A stretch of DNA of 64,000 nt from assembly GCA_944389295.1 (NCBI GenBank), contig CALXLV010000032.1:1-64000 (forward strand), given 5' to 3'. The DNA is from an uncultured Spirochaetaceae bacterium (lineage in GTDB: Bacteria; Spirochaetota; Spirochaetia; Sphaerochaetales; Sphaerochaetaceae). Shown piece by piece: positions 35,065-43,378 of the stretch; position 1 is the first letter of the stretch, and each line of letters begins with the position of its first letter. Below the pieces are notes generated by a model. That model saw nothing but the letters and a program-made list of their open reading frames with translations. It ran no database searches and was not told where the DNA came from. Both the position numbers and the translations under genes were made by a program.

Positions 35065-35577
35065 TCACACAGCTCCCTTGTCCTTGAGGAGATTGACAAT
35101 GTAGGTCTTTTTGGCGTTCTTTGCATAATCAAGAACTGAATGACCCTGATAGTCGCGTGCATTGATATCCGCGCCGCTCTTGATGAGCTGTGTCGTGATC
35201 TTCGTCTCGTCGTTGCTGTTCACAGCCATGATGAGAGCGGTCTCGCCGAGGTAGTTCCTCGCATCGATGTTCGCACCGGCCTCAAGAAGAGCCTCGATGA
35301 CCTTCGGATTCTTCGAGCTGTTCGCCGCAAGATGAAGGGCGTTCGACCTGTACTTCGGCTCAGCCTCGTGGATATCTGCACCTGCCTCGATAAGAGCCTT
35401 GAGCACAGCCACGGAGTGATTGTACTGGGCGGCAAGCATGACCGGGGTGAGCCCCCACTCGTTATGGACATTGATATCCGCGCCCTTGTCGAGAAGGTCC
35501 TTGATATCTCTGGCTTTCGTCGCGCTGATAGCGGCAGCAAGCAGTTTCTTATTGATGGTTTCAGATGTCTTTGCCAT
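35065..35577 (-). CDS. Ankyrin-repeat protein
   Basis: The 170-aa protein consists of about four ankyrin repeats (DIKDLLDKGADINVHNEWGL, then AVLKALIEAGADIHEAE, KVIEALLEAGANIDARNYLG and ITTQLIKSGADINARDYQG) with no signal peptide. Such proteins act as binding scaffolds; the partner is unknown. GGAGG lies 9 nt before ATG 35577; an upstream ATG at 35598 would place the ribosome binding site inside the gene. It is monocistronic with its own terminator. Confidence 0.88.
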   Translation of the reverse strand: MAKTSETINKKLLAAAISATKARDIKDLLDKGADINVHNEWGLTPVMLAAQYNHSVAVLKALIEAGADIHEAEPKYRSNALHLAANSSKNPKVIEALLEAGANIDARNYLGETALIMAVNSNDETKITTQLIKSGADINARDYQGHSVLDYAKNAKKTYIVNLLKDKGAV

Positions 35578-35722
35578 TTTTATATTTCCTCCAAGCATCT
35601 GAATATTCTCTCAAAAAAAGAAGGCTGTAAAGGGTAAAACCACCGTTTTATGCTTGATAATTATTTTATTTCAATGAAGATAAAAGGCCTTTTCTTATAA
35701 AATTCAACGAATCTGGGCGATT

Positions 35723-35751
35723 TTGCATCCTGAGGCCTCTGCGTTTACAAT
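35723..35751 (+). promoter_or_regulatory. Adenosine deaminase promoter, leaderless type
   Basis: TTGCAT (35723-35728), exactly 17 nt, TACAAT (35746-35751), then 6 nt to the ATG at 35758. The predicted transcription start is the A of the ATG. Confidence 0.7.
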
Positions 35752-35757
35752 CTCAAT

Positions 35758-36837
35758 ATGCTGAGCGAAGAATTGATCAGGAAGATACCGAAGGTTGAAC
35801 TGCACGAGCATCTGGACGGCGGACTGAGGCCGGAAACCATAATAGAGACAGCAGAGAAAAAGGGCCTCCCCCTCCCCTCGCATGACAGGAACGAGCTCGC
35901 GCTCTGGTTCCGCCGCGGAGCAATGCAAAAGTCGCTGCCGCTGTATCTTGAGACATTCGATGTGACAGTATCCGTGATGCAGGACAGGGAAAGCCTCAGG
36001 AGAATAGCCCGCGAGGAGATCGAGGATCTCGCGAAGGAGAACATCATCTACGCCGAGATAAGATTCTCCCCAATCCTCCACACAGCCGGAGGACTTACGA
36101 TGGAGGAAGTGGTATCCGCCGTGCTTGAGGGGCTGCAGGAAGGGAGGAAGGAGACAGGCGTGGAGTTCGGCCTCATCCTCTCGGCGATGAGACATCAGAG
36201 CCCTGAGACATCGGAGGCGATCGCATCGCTTGCGGCAGCGTTCTCATCAAGAGGCGTCGTAGGCTTCGACCTTGCCGGAGACGAGGCGGGAAATCCCCCT
36301 AAAAGACACATCAGGGCATTCGAGCTCATCAGAACGCACAACTTCAATATAACCCTCCATGCGGGAGAGGCTTTCGGCCTGGAATCAATCTGGCAGGCCA
36401 TACAGATATGCGGAGCCCACAGGATCGGACACGGAACGCGGCTTACTGAGGACATGGCAATAGAGGACGGCAGGATAGTTAAGATGGGATCGCTTGCCCA
36501 CTACATAATGGACAAGAGAATACCCATTGAAATGTGCCTCACAAGCAACATAGACACAGGCGCCGTGGAAAGCTACAGCACTCATCCCTTCCCTCTCTTC
36601 TTCAGAAGCGGATTCAGAGTATGCCTCTGCACAGACAACCGCCTGATGAGCGGGACATCGCTGACAAAGGAGATGGCCATCGCCGTGAATGAATACGGTC
36701 TGGACATCCGGGATCTGGAAAAGATCACGACAAACGCAATGAAGAGCGCGTTCATCCATCATGATAAACGGCTCGAGCTCATCTACGGAAAGATAAAGCC
36801 TGAATACGCCGCGATAAGAAAGGAATACGGCCTCTGA
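35758..36837 (+). CDS. add: Adenosine deaminase
   Basis: The 359-aa zinc hydrolase converts adenosine or deoxyadenosine to inosine for salvage. Metal and catalytic residues are in place: H16 and H18 (ELHEHLDG), H201 and E204 (HAGEAFG), H225 (RIGHGTRL) and D293 (CTDNRLMSGTS). Some adenosine deaminase-like proteins act on adenine or other purines, but the HAGE and TDN contexts fit adenosine. There is no ribosome binding site. The stop TGA is immediately followed by the reverse-complement stop of the rhomboid gene. Confidence 0.92.
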   Translation: MLSEELIRKIPKVELHEHLDGGLRPETIIETAEKKGLPLPSHDRNELALWFRRGAMQKSLPLYLETFDVTVSVMQDRESLRRIAREEIEDLAKENIIYAEIRFSPILHTAGGLTMEEVVSAVLEGLQEGRKETGVEFGLILSAMRHQSPETSEAIASLAAAFSSRGVVGFDLAGDEAGNPPKRHIRAFELIRTHNFNITLHAGEAFGLESIWQAIQICGAHRIGHGTRLTEDMAIEDGRIVKMGSLAHYIMDKRIPIEMCLTSNIDTGAVESYSTHPFPLFFRSGFRVCLCTDNRLMSGTSLTKEMAIAVNEYGLDIRDLEKITTNAMKSAFIHHDKRLELIYGKIKPEYAAIRKEYGL

Positions 36838-37464
36838 TCAAAGCCCCCACGCCATCCACGGCTTTATCCTCAGCCTTATGAGAGTGTAGAGGAACGCGAA
36901 CAGAAGGCCGAAGAGATGCGTCAGATGCGCTATCCCCGTCCCATATGACCCCATCTGGCTGAAAAGCTCTATCAGGAAGTAGAGGATCACAAGCACAGGA
37001 GCCTTTACCGGAATCACGCCGAAGAGGAATATCACAGCGCGGGGATAGAGTACGGAGAAGAGAAGCATCACTCCATAGAGCGCTCCGGAGGCTCCGAGCA
37101 GCAGCACATTCGTACCCATAAAGAGAAAAACGAGATAGCTCGCGATGCCGGAGAGAATTCCTGTCAGGAAGTAAAAGAGCAGAAACTCCCTCGTGCCGAC
37201 AGCCTTCTCCACAGCCGTCCCGAAGATGTAAAGGCCAAGCATGTTCGAGAAAAGATGCCAGACACCGCTGTGCACGAACATATATGTTACGAACTGCCAG
37301 TAGGCATGGCCGTAGAGAACCGCAGAAGGAAGCAGCGAAAGATAGTAGAGCAGTGACGGGAAGAGAAAGTAAGTTACTGCGAATACAATTACATTCGCAG
37401 CGACAAGCGCCGCAGCGGCGCCTCTGTATGTGTACCGGAATTTTCTGTTCAGTATGCTGTTCAC
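36838..37464 (-). CDS. Rhomboid-family intramembrane serine protease
   Basis: The 208-aa protein has six hydrophobic segments. The catalytic serine is S126 in GASGALYG, and the histidine is probably H183 in THLFGLLFAF. The HSGVWHLFSNM motif in loop L1/TM2 and Y130 near the serine also fit. It would cleave transmembrane substrates within the inner membrane; targets are unknown. The start is GTG 37464, without a ribosome binding site and 6 nt after TACCTT. Confidence 0.92.
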   Translation of the reverse strand: MNSILNRKFRYTYRGAAAALVAANVIVFAVTYFLFPSLLYYLSLLPSAVLYGHAYWQFVTYMFVHSGVWHLFSNMLGLYIFGTAVEKAVGTREFLLFYFLTGILSGIASYLVFLFMGTNVLLLGASGALYGVMLLFSVLYPRAVIFLFGVIPVKAPVLVILYFLIELFSQMGSYGTGIAHLTHLFGLLFAFLYTLIRLRIKPWMAWGL

Positions 37465-37470
37465 AGAGAA

Positions 37471-37499
37471 AAGGTAGAATGGGCGGATATTAAGGTCAA
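37471..37499 (-). promoter_or_regulatory. Rhomboid gene promoter, leaderless type
   Basis: On the minus strand TTGACC (37499-37494), exactly 17 nt, TACCTT (37476-37471), then 6 nt to the GTG at 37464. Confidence 0.65.
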
Positions 37500-37556
37500 C
37501 AGCAAGCTCCGCACTTCACCTATTCTGCACACTTGCAGATGGAAGAAAATTCACAC

Positions 37557-37573
37557 TGTGCAATAATTGCACA
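37557..37573. promoter_or_regulatory. Perfect 17-bp palindrome, operator-like
   Basis: TGTGCAATAATTGCACA is a perfect inverted repeat of 8 bp around one central base, too tight to be a hairpin and therefore more likely a protein-binding site. A smaller dyad, CTGCA-N4-TGCAG (37525-37538), lies just upstream. No coding gene follows directly on the plus strand. The motif is not one I can assign to a regulator. Confidence 0.55.
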
Positions 37574-37726
37574 TCAAAATACCTCTTTTAGCCCAAGACA
37601 GCGTCACTTGCCCGCCTTCGCCGTCTCCGGCAGATATGCAGAATACGCTTCAATTACGGCATCTGACACGGAAAAACGGTATGAGAGCAGAGGAAAAACA
37701 GAAATTGGCACGCTTCCTGCTATACA

Positions 37727-37810
37727 TAAGGCAGAGCAAACAGTTTTTTTCAACAAACCTCCTTTTTAGTGTATTCAAAGACGCTGAACGACAGCGTCTT
37801 TGTTTTTTTT
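37727..37810 (+). ncRNA. Candidate small RNA 1 with a strong terminator
   Basis: A perfect 10-bp stem, AAAGACGCTG (37777-37786) with CAGCGTCTTT (37792-37801), is followed by G and eight T: a textbook plus-strand terminator. No plus-strand protein gene lies upstream of it. An extended -10 (TGCTATACAT, 37718-37727) could start a transcript of about 78 nt. The body contains AACAGTTTTT and an unpaired ACCTCCTTTTT able to pair with Shine-Dalgarno sequences. Alternatively, the minus strand reads as AGGAGG plus a TTG-started 49-codon frame (MKKTVCSALCIAG, stop at 37604). Confidence 0.4.
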
Positions 37811-37858
37811 GCATGAACCCGGACACTCTTGGCATGATTAATGCTTGGAAGAGAGTAA

Positions 37859-37944
37859 AGAGCAACAGTTTTTCATACCTCCTTTGCAACGTTTGAAAAA
37901 CATGCCGGACAGCTTCTCCCACCCCACAAGGCTGTCCGGCTTTT
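37859..37944 (+). ncRNA. Candidate small RNA 2, duplicate of the first
   Basis: The sequence from 37859 repeats the first element (AGAGCAACAGTTTTT, then ACCTCCTTTG) and ends in another terminator: GCCGGACAGC (37904-37913) with GCTGTCCGGC (37931-37940) and TTTT. A TTGGCA motif occurs 22 and 24 nt upstream of the shared AGAGC in the two copies. On the minus strand the same DNA reads as AAAGGAGG, T, ATG and a 12-codon frame (MKNCCSLLSSKH). Which strand is functional cannot be decided from sequence alone. Confidence 0.38.
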
Positions 37945-37947
37945 CAT

Positions 37948-37976
37948 TTGACTACATCATCACCTGTGAATAGACT
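37948..37976 (+). promoter_or_regulatory. rlmE promoter, leaderless type
   Basis: TTGACT (37948-37953), exactly 17 nt, TAGACT (37971-37976), then 6 nt to the ATG at 37983. The -35 begins 3 nt after the T-run of the preceding terminator. Confidence 0.75.
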
Positions 37977-37982
37977 TCCCGT

Positions 37983-38585
37983 ATGGCTGTATCAAGAAGA
38001 GACAAAGCTGATTTCTACACTCAGAAGGCACACAGGGAAGGATATCCCGCACGCTCGGTCTACAAGCTGGAGGAAATAAACAGCGCCCACAGGCTGATAA
38101 AACCCGGAGACAGCGTGCTGGATGTGGGAGCTGCTCCCGGCTCATGGACGCTCTATACGCACAGGGAGCTGATAAAAGGAAAGGGAAAGATCGTCTCGGT
38201 AGACCTCAACCCCCTCTCACTCGACCCGGTACCGCCGACTGTAACGGAATTCACAGGAGATGCCTTCTCGAAGGAAATAAGGGCTAAGCTCGTCGAAGAG
38301 GGCCCTTATGATGCGATCATCTCGGATGCGGCCCCGATGACAACGGGAAACAGAATTGTGGACACCTCCCGCTCGGAATATCTGGCCGAACAGGTCGTAT
38401 ATCTTGCCGAAGAACAGCTTAAAACCCACGGCAACATGGTGATAAAGATATTCCAGGGCGGCGGAGAGCAGGAAATCCTGAAAAAGATGAGAACGATATT
38501 CTCCAAGGCCAAGGCATTCAAGCCCAAGGCCTCAAGGGACGACTCATTCGAGATATTCCTGATAGGACTTGATAAAAAGGAGTGA
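37983..38585 (+). CDS. rlmE: 23S rRNA U2552 2'-O-methyltransferase RlmE
   Basis: The 200-aa protein (FtsJ/RrmJ) methylates the ribose of U2552 in the A-loop of 23S rRNA. The K-D-K-E tetrad is complete: K28 (VYKLEEI), D115 (ISDAAP), K155 (VIKIFQGG) and E190 (SFEIFLIG), offset by 9-10 from the E. coli numbering. The SAM site is DVGAAPGSW. There is no ribosome binding site. The gene is convergent with the MscS channel gene, 6 nt apart. In E. coli rlmE belongs to the heat-shock regulon, and htpG lies close by here, but no shared control is visible. Confidence 0.96.
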   Translation: MAVSRRDKADFYTQKAHREGYPARSVYKLEEINSAHRLIKPGDSVLDVGAAPGSWTLYTHRELIKGKGKIVSVDLNPLSLDPVPPTVTEFTGDAFSKEIRAKLVEEGPYDAIISDAAPMTTGNRIVDTSRSEYLAEQVVYLAEEQLKTHGNMVIKIFQGGGEQEILKKMRTIFSKAKAFKPKASRDDSFEIFLIGLDKKE

Positions 38586-38591
38586 ACTGCC

Positions 38592-39467
38592 TCACTCCTT
38601 CGCCATGCTGACGACAATCTGATTGAACGGCATATCGAGGCCGTTTGCATTCAGAGTCCTGAGAATATCGCTGTTGAAGCGCCAGTAGACATTCCAGTAA
38701 TCCGAAGGAGATACCCACGGCCTGACATAGATCGAGATCGATGAGTCATTGTATGAGCCGACCTCTACAAGAGGCTCAGGCTCTCTGAGTATCTCAGGAT
38801 ACCCCGCGATCAGGCTCCTTATCGTCTCCTTCGCCTTCTCCAGATCATCCGAATAGCGCACCGTCACGGTCATGTCGAGCCTGCGCTTATCTATGAACGA
38901 GTAGTTCACTATTGTGCTTCCCCAGACATTCGTGTTGCTCAGCGTTATCCGCCTGTTGTCTCCCGCGGCAAGCGTTACGCACATGAGATCCATCGAGACG
39001 ACGGAACCGGAGACATCTCCTATATCGACCCAGTCGCCGACGCGGAAAGGATTGTTCACCGCAAGCATGATGCCGCTGAAGAAGGAGCTTATCGACTCCT
39101 GCAGCGCGAAGCCAAGCACGACGCCTGTTATTCCAAGTCCTGCAAGTACAGGCGTCAGATCGATTCCGAAAGCTCCGAGAACCGTTATTATCGCTATGAT
39201 CCAGATTATCACCGAGCATATGCGCGAAATCATCGAGGCCATCATCGGAGTGAGCTTCCCTCCCCTTGAGGAAATACGCCGCAGCGAATGCCTGATGATG
39301 ACGGAGAGTATCTTTGCAGCGGCAATTACTATAACTGCGATTATCGCAGAGACAGCCAGGCGCGGGATATGGAAGTCCGTTGAGATACTCTGGACGACAT
39401 CCCCGATCTCCACGCTCTCGTCAAACTGGGAAGCTGTATCTGAAACAGCGGCATTTAGCAGCAGCAT
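38592..39467 (-). CDS. MscS-family mechanosensitive channel
   Basis: The 291-aa protein has three predicted helices (the third, VLAGLGITGVVLGFALQESISSFFSGIML, is the pore helix with the Ala/Gly pattern) and a cytoplasmic beta domain (NPFRVGDWVDIGDVSGSVVSMDLM, TLSNTNVWGSTIVNYS). It releases small osmolytes on hypo-osmotic shock. GGAGG lies 5 nt before ATG 39467, which I prefer to an ATG 6 codons earlier. Confidence 0.93.
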   Translation of the reverse strand: MLLLNAAVSDTASQFDESVEIGDVVQSISTDFHIPRLAVSAIIAVIVIAAAKILSVIIRHSLRRISSRGGKLTPMMASMISRICSVIIWIIAIITVLGAFGIDLTPVLAGLGITGVVLGFALQESISSFFSGIMLAVNNPFRVGDWVDIGDVSGSVVSMDLMCVTLAAGDNRRITLSNTNVWGSTIVNYSFIDKRRLDMTVTVRYSDDLEKAKETIRSLIAGYPEILREPEPLVEVGSYNDSSISIYVRPWVSPSDYWNVYWRFNSDILRTLNANGLDMPFNQIVVSMAKE

Positions 39468-39541
39468 TGTCACCTCCTGATGCAAAGACGGGCGGTTTCC
39501 CGTCCGTTTCTGACTTTATCATAATCCGCTGTGCAATGCGA

Positions 39542-41416
39542 TCACGAAAGCAGCTTTGTGAGCGCAGAGGCAAATGCCGCTGGATCGGAAGGCATCACTC
39601 CCTCCTGTATCATCGCCTGATCGAGAAGCACGGAACTCATAGTCGCGATGAAATCCTCATCATCGCTTCCCTCTATCTTCGCGATCACAGGCGAATCCGG
39701 GTTGATCTCCAGCATCGGCTTCACATCCGGCATCTCTCCGCCCATCTGCTTCATGATGCGCTGCATCTGCATCGAAGGATCATCATCTGAGAAGATGACC
39801 GCCGCAGGAGAACCGGCAAGCCGTGTCGATATGACGACATCTTTAACTCTGTCTCCGAGCGCCTTCTTTATCTTCTCAGCAACAGGCTTCTTAGCCTCCT
39901 CCTTCGCCTTGTCCTCGTCGCTCTTGAGATCATCGAGGGCGCCTGCCTTGTTTATGGCCTTGAGAGGAGTCTTGTCGTACTCGCCTACAGTGGAGATGAC
40001 GATATCATCGATATCATCGCCCATGATCAGAACCTCATACCCCTTCTCGCGGTATGCGGCGACCAGAGGAGAGGTTCTGAGAACATCCTCCTTGCCTCCG
40101 GAGATGTAGTATATGGCCTTCTGCCCTTCCTTCATCCTCGACTTGTAGTCCTTGAGGGAGACATAGCCGTCCTCCGTACTGCTTTTATAGCGTACGAGCT
40201 CGAGGAGAGTCTCGCGGTTCGCATAATCCGAGTAGAGGCCTTCCTTGAGCGGCCTGTTGTACTCTGCGATGAACTTCGCATAGAGCTCGGGATTGTTCTC
40301 CGCAATCTTCTTGAACTCACCAAGCAGCTTCTTCACCGAGGCGTTCCTGATGGACACCATCACCCTGTTCTCCTGCAGTATCTCCCTTGAGACATTGAGG
40401 GGAAGATCCTCGCTGTCGATGATGCCGCGCACGAATCTCAGGTATGAAGGAAGAAGATCCTTATCGTCATCTGTGATGTAGACCCTCTTCACATAGAGCT
40501 TCACGCCGGGGCGGTAGTCCGCATAGTACATATCGAAAGGCGCCTTGGCAGGGATGTAGAAGAGCGTCGTGTACTCAGTCGTTCCCTCAGCCTGCGTATG
40601 TATGTAGAAGAGCGGATCATCGCTGTCATAAAATGTGTTCTTGTAGAACTCCTTGTATTCCTCGTCCTTTATCGAGGACTTAGGTCTCTTCCACAGAGCC
40701 GATGCCGAGTTGATCTGCTCGATCTTGTGCTCCGTAGTCTTGAGGGCATTGCCCTTCTCATCCTTCTTCTCGTTGTCGTAATGTACCTGGTCATACTCGA
40801 GGAAGATCGGATATGCGATGTTGTCGGAATACTTCTTTATAAGAGTCTCAAGCTCCCAGCGGTTCGCGTACTGCTCTCCCTCCTCGTTGAGAGTGAGGAT
40901 GATCGTGGAACCCTGGCTGCCGCGCTCAGCCTCCTCAATGGAGTATGAGCTCTCGCCGTCGGACTCCCACTTCCACGCCTTCTCCTCGCCTGCCTTTCTC
41001 GATATCACGGTGATGTGCTTTGCGACCATGAAAGCCGAATAGAAACCGACGCCGAACTGTCCGATGAGATTTGAGTCCTTCTTCTGCTCGTCGGTCAGCG
41101 ATGCGAGGAACTTTCTCGTTCCCGATGATGCGATCGTGCCGAGGTTGTTGTTCAGGTCATCCTCGTTCATGCCGATGCCGTTGTCTTTTATCGTGAGGGT
41201 CCTCGTCCCCTCCTCCGTGAAGCTGATATCGATTCTCGGCTCAAAGGAAAAGCCTTTCAGCTTCTCGTCCGCAAGCGAGAGGTATTTCAGCTTGTCGATC
41301 GCATCGGATGCGTTGGATATGAGCTCGCGAAGGAAGATCTCCTTGTTTGAATAAAGCGAATGGATTATCAGGTGGAGGAGATCCGCCACCTCTGTCTTGA
41401 ATTTTCTGTTTGACAT
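39542..41416 (-). CDS. htpG: Chaperone HtpG (Hsp90)
   Basis: The 624-aa protein is full-length bacterial Hsp90. The GHKL ATPase site includes NKEIFLRELISNASDAIDKL, the DNGIGM lid motif and GQFGVGFYSAFMVA. The middle domain has RGIIDSEDLPLNVSREILQ with the catalytic Arg region, and the C-terminal dimer domain follows. GGAGG lies 6 nt before ATG 41416; the frame is open upstream but not family-like. No CIRCE element is visible upstream. It is divergent from the ROK gene. Confidence 0.96.
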   Translation of the reverse strand: MSNRKFKTEVADLLHLIIHSLYSNKEIFLRELISNASDAIDKLKYLSLADEKLKGFSFEPRIDISFTEEGTRTLTIKDNGIGMNEDDLNNNLGTIASSGTRKFLASLTDEQKKDSNLIGQFGVGFYSAFMVAKHITVISRKAGEEKAWKWESDGESSYSIEEAERGSQGSTIILTLNEEGEQYANRWELETLIKKYSDNIAYPIFLEYDQVHYDNEKKDEKGNALKTTEHKIEQINSASALWKRPKSSIKDEEYKEFYKNTFYDSDDPLFYIHTQAEGTTEYTTLFYIPAKAPFDMYYADYRPGVKLYVKRVYITDDDKDLLPSYLRFVRGIIDSEDLPLNVSREILQENRVMVSIRNASVKKLLGEFKKIAENNPELYAKFIAEYNRPLKEGLYSDYANRETLLELVRYKSSTEDGYVSLKDYKSRMKEGQKAIYYISGGKEDVLRTSPLVAAYREKGYEVLIMGDDIDDIVISTVGEYDKTPLKAINKAGALDDLKSDEDKAKEEAKKPVAEKIKKALGDRVKDVVISTRLAGSPAAVIFSDDDPSMQMQRIMKQMGGEMPDVKPMLEINPDSPVIAKIEGSDDEDFIATMSSVLLDQAMIQEGVMPSDPAAFASALTKLLS

Positions 41417-41469
41417 CTCTTTCCTCCCGGAAGATTCACCAGAGGAGAAGATACTAACGGAAAAGACAA

Positions 41470-41498
41470 TCGGCAACAGCGCCGGAATCGATTACAAT
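41470..41498 (+). promoter_or_regulatory. ROK regulator promoter, leaderless type
   Basis: TACAAT (41493-41498) ends 6 nt before the ATG at 41505; a weak -35, TCGGCA (41470-41475), lies exactly 17 nt upstream of it. Confidence 0.55.
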
Positions 41499-41504
41499 TC
41501 ATCT

Positions 41505-42566
41505 ATGGATTTTTCCAGACCGGACAACGCAAGAACGATAAACAGGCTGAAAGTGCTGTCCGTCCTGAGAAAGGGAAGCTCATCGAGAGCGGAACTCTCA
41601 AGGACGCTCGGCATAAACAAAGTCTCGGTGGGAGAGATAATCTCCTCGCTGATAAAAGACGGACTCATAACTGAGGGAGAGAAGGACTTCTCCGCTCCCG
41701 GACGCCCTGCGACGAAGATATCGGTGGAAAAGGATGCCGGACGCGTATTCGCCTTCGAGGTGAAACCCCGCTCCGTCTCAGTCTCAGTCTCCGACCTGAC
41801 GGGAAGGATACTGAGATTCGAGCAGATACCGAAAACGGGAGAAGAGTGGAAGGAGAACACAGCAAAAGCCGTCGAGAGGATGAAGGGAGACGGCAGGGCC
41901 AGGATATACGGAAGCGCACTCGTCTCTGTCTCAGACGATATTCCCTCCGCAATCCCGGAACCTGTGATCCGCATACCGCCTGCCATAGCGGAGGCCGCCG
42001 CCGAGGAGGCGAAGCTGGGGCCGCTGGAGGGAATGCTCTTTCTCTCGTGGTCGTACTCGCTTGATGCGGCCGTCCGCAAGGGCGACCTCATCCCTCTTCC
42101 CCACTTTCCGCATATGAGAGTGCAGAGGGAAGGTGCGTGCAGATGCGGAGGCAGGGGATGCCTCGAGGCTGCGGCAGGAGGAAGTGCGCTTGCCGAGAAA
42201 ACCGGAATTCCGACGATAAGGGAACTTGTCAGGAAGGGAGCTGAGTCGGATGCGGTGAAAGGCGCGATTAAATCCCTTGCGATGGCGCTCTCCGAGGCGG
42301 TGCAGGCGCTCTCTGCATCATCTGTGATGCTCACAGGAGAGATGTCTGCGCTCCCAGACTCCTCGTACGCGTACCTGCAGTCTCTTCTTCTGCAGATGCT
42401 TCCGCCGGACAGGCAGGATGTGACAGTTTACAGGGCGACAGCGGGAGATAAAGGAGCAAGGGAAGGCGCTGCGGCAATCGCTCTGGATGCCTTCTTCTAC
42501 AGCCGTCCTCTCCTTGACAGGCTTGCGGCTATCGAGAACCTTTCCTCCCTGACGAGCGGAAGATGA
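41505..42566 (+). CDS. ROK-family transcriptional regulator
   Basis: The 353-aa protein has an N-terminal winged helix (NARTINRLKVLSVLRKGSSSRAELSRTLGINKVSVGEIISSLIKDGL) and a ROK domain with the zinc motif ACRCGGRGCLEAAAGG. It resembles NagC/XylR-type repressors that sense a sugar or sugar phosphate. There is no adjacent sugar operon on the same strand, so its targets are unknown; galM and the xylosidase-type genes elsewhere in the window are possible. The last 38 nt overlap the convergent lipoprotein gene. Confidence 0.9.
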   Translation: MDFSRPDNARTINRLKVLSVLRKGSSSRAELSRTLGINKVSVGEIISSLIKDGLITEGEKDFSAPGRPATKISVEKDAGRVFAFEVKPRSVSVSVSDLTGRILRFEQIPKTGEEWKENTAKAVERMKGDGRARIYGSALVSVSDDIPSAIPEPVIRIPPAIAEAAAEEAKLGPLEGMLFLSWSYSLDAAVRKGDLIPLPHFPHMRVQREGACRCGGRGCLEAAAGGSALAEKTGIPTIRELVRKGAESDAVKGAIKSLAMALSEAVQALSASSVMLTGEMSALPDSSYAYLQSLLLQMLPPDRQDVTVYRATAGDKGAREGAAAIALDAFFYSRPLLDRLAAIENLSSLTSGR

Positions 42567-43290
42567 AATAAGTGAACACAAGCACAAGATAGGCAAGCCA
42601 CAGCAGCGAGGGGCCGAGGAGAAGATACGAGACTGCGGCAGGAACCGCCGCGAACAGGAGAGCCGCAGCCGCCGACACAGGACGCGGAAGCGGAATGCGT
42701 GATGCGTTCCTTATCGCCGTGGCGACTGTGAAAAGGACTATATCTATCGCAAAGACTGCCATGAGAATCATCATCCACGGCCTCATCTGGCTGTCCATTA
42801 TTCTCTCGGAATCCGAAGTCTCCGGAGCCTCACCTCCATGATTGACCACAAACGGACGCGGAGCTTCCTCCGCCTTGCTTTCCGCTGCAGGCGTGTCGAA
42901 AGTTATTACACTCTCAACATCAGGGGAAGAGACCTGCTGTTCAGGAATATCCGCACTCTCTTCCGGGATGGGAATCTCCGGAGTTTCCTCTGCTGCAGTC
43001 TCAATGACAGGCTCCGGAATTTCAGTCTCCGCGGCAGCAGTCTCTGCGACTGCGGGTATTTCAGCAGGTATTTCCTCTGCGGCAGCCGCAGGCTCCTCCG
43101 GCTTTCTCACAACAGGAACGACAATCTCCGGCTGCGGGATATCGCTGCCCTTCTTCTCGGCAGATGAATCGCCGGCAAGCGCCTCGATGAGAGCAGCTCT
43201 CCTGTCCTGAGGCTGGAAAACATTTCCTCCTGTCGAAGCGCAGGAGGATAGCAGTACAATGATAGCAAGAATTATCCAGAGCTTTCTCAT
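42529..43290 (-). CDS. Lipoprotein with Pro/Glu/Ala-rich linker and membrane helices
   Basis: The 253-aa product has a lipobox (VLLSSCAST), then a long low-complexity stretch rich in Pro, Glu and Ala (about 50-150) and two or three hydrophobic helices at the C-terminus. The combination is odd: a lipid anchor at one end and integral helices at the other, with an extended spacer that could span periplasm. The family is not recognised. I use ATG 43290; GTG 43299 is possible. A promoter with TTGCAG and TAGATA lies immediately upstream. Confidence 0.72.
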   Translation of the reverse strand: MRKLWIILAIIVLLSSCASTGGNVFQPQDRRAALIEALAGDSSAEKKGSDIPQPEIVVPVVRKPEEPAAAAEEIPAEIPAVAETAAAETEIPEPVIETAAEETPEIPIPEESADIPEQQVSSPDVESVITFDTPAAESKAEEAPRPFVVNHGGEAPETSDSERIMDSQMRPWMMILMAVFAIDIVLFTVATAIRNASRIPLPRPVSAAAALLFAAVPAAVSYLLLGPSLLWLAYLVLVFTYFIFRSSGRKGSR

Positions 43291-43302
43291 CGGTTTCACT
43301 TT

Positions 43303-43332
43303 TATCTACCAGAAAAGATGAAGAACCTGCAA
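43303..43332 (-). promoter_or_regulatory. Promoter of the Pro/Glu-rich lipoprotein gene
   Basis: On the minus strand TTGCAG (43332-43327), an 18-nt spacer and TAGATA (43308-43303) predict a start about 6 nt before ATG 43290, again leaving almost no leader and no ribosome binding site. Confidence 0.5.
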
Positions 43333-43378
43333 GCATTCTCCTCTGAATACTTCCAATCTACACAGAGAGCGGCAGTCC

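Noticed and set aside
37567-37896. Plus-strand frame of 109 codons
   Set aside because: It reads through a strong terminator and its composition is not protein-like.
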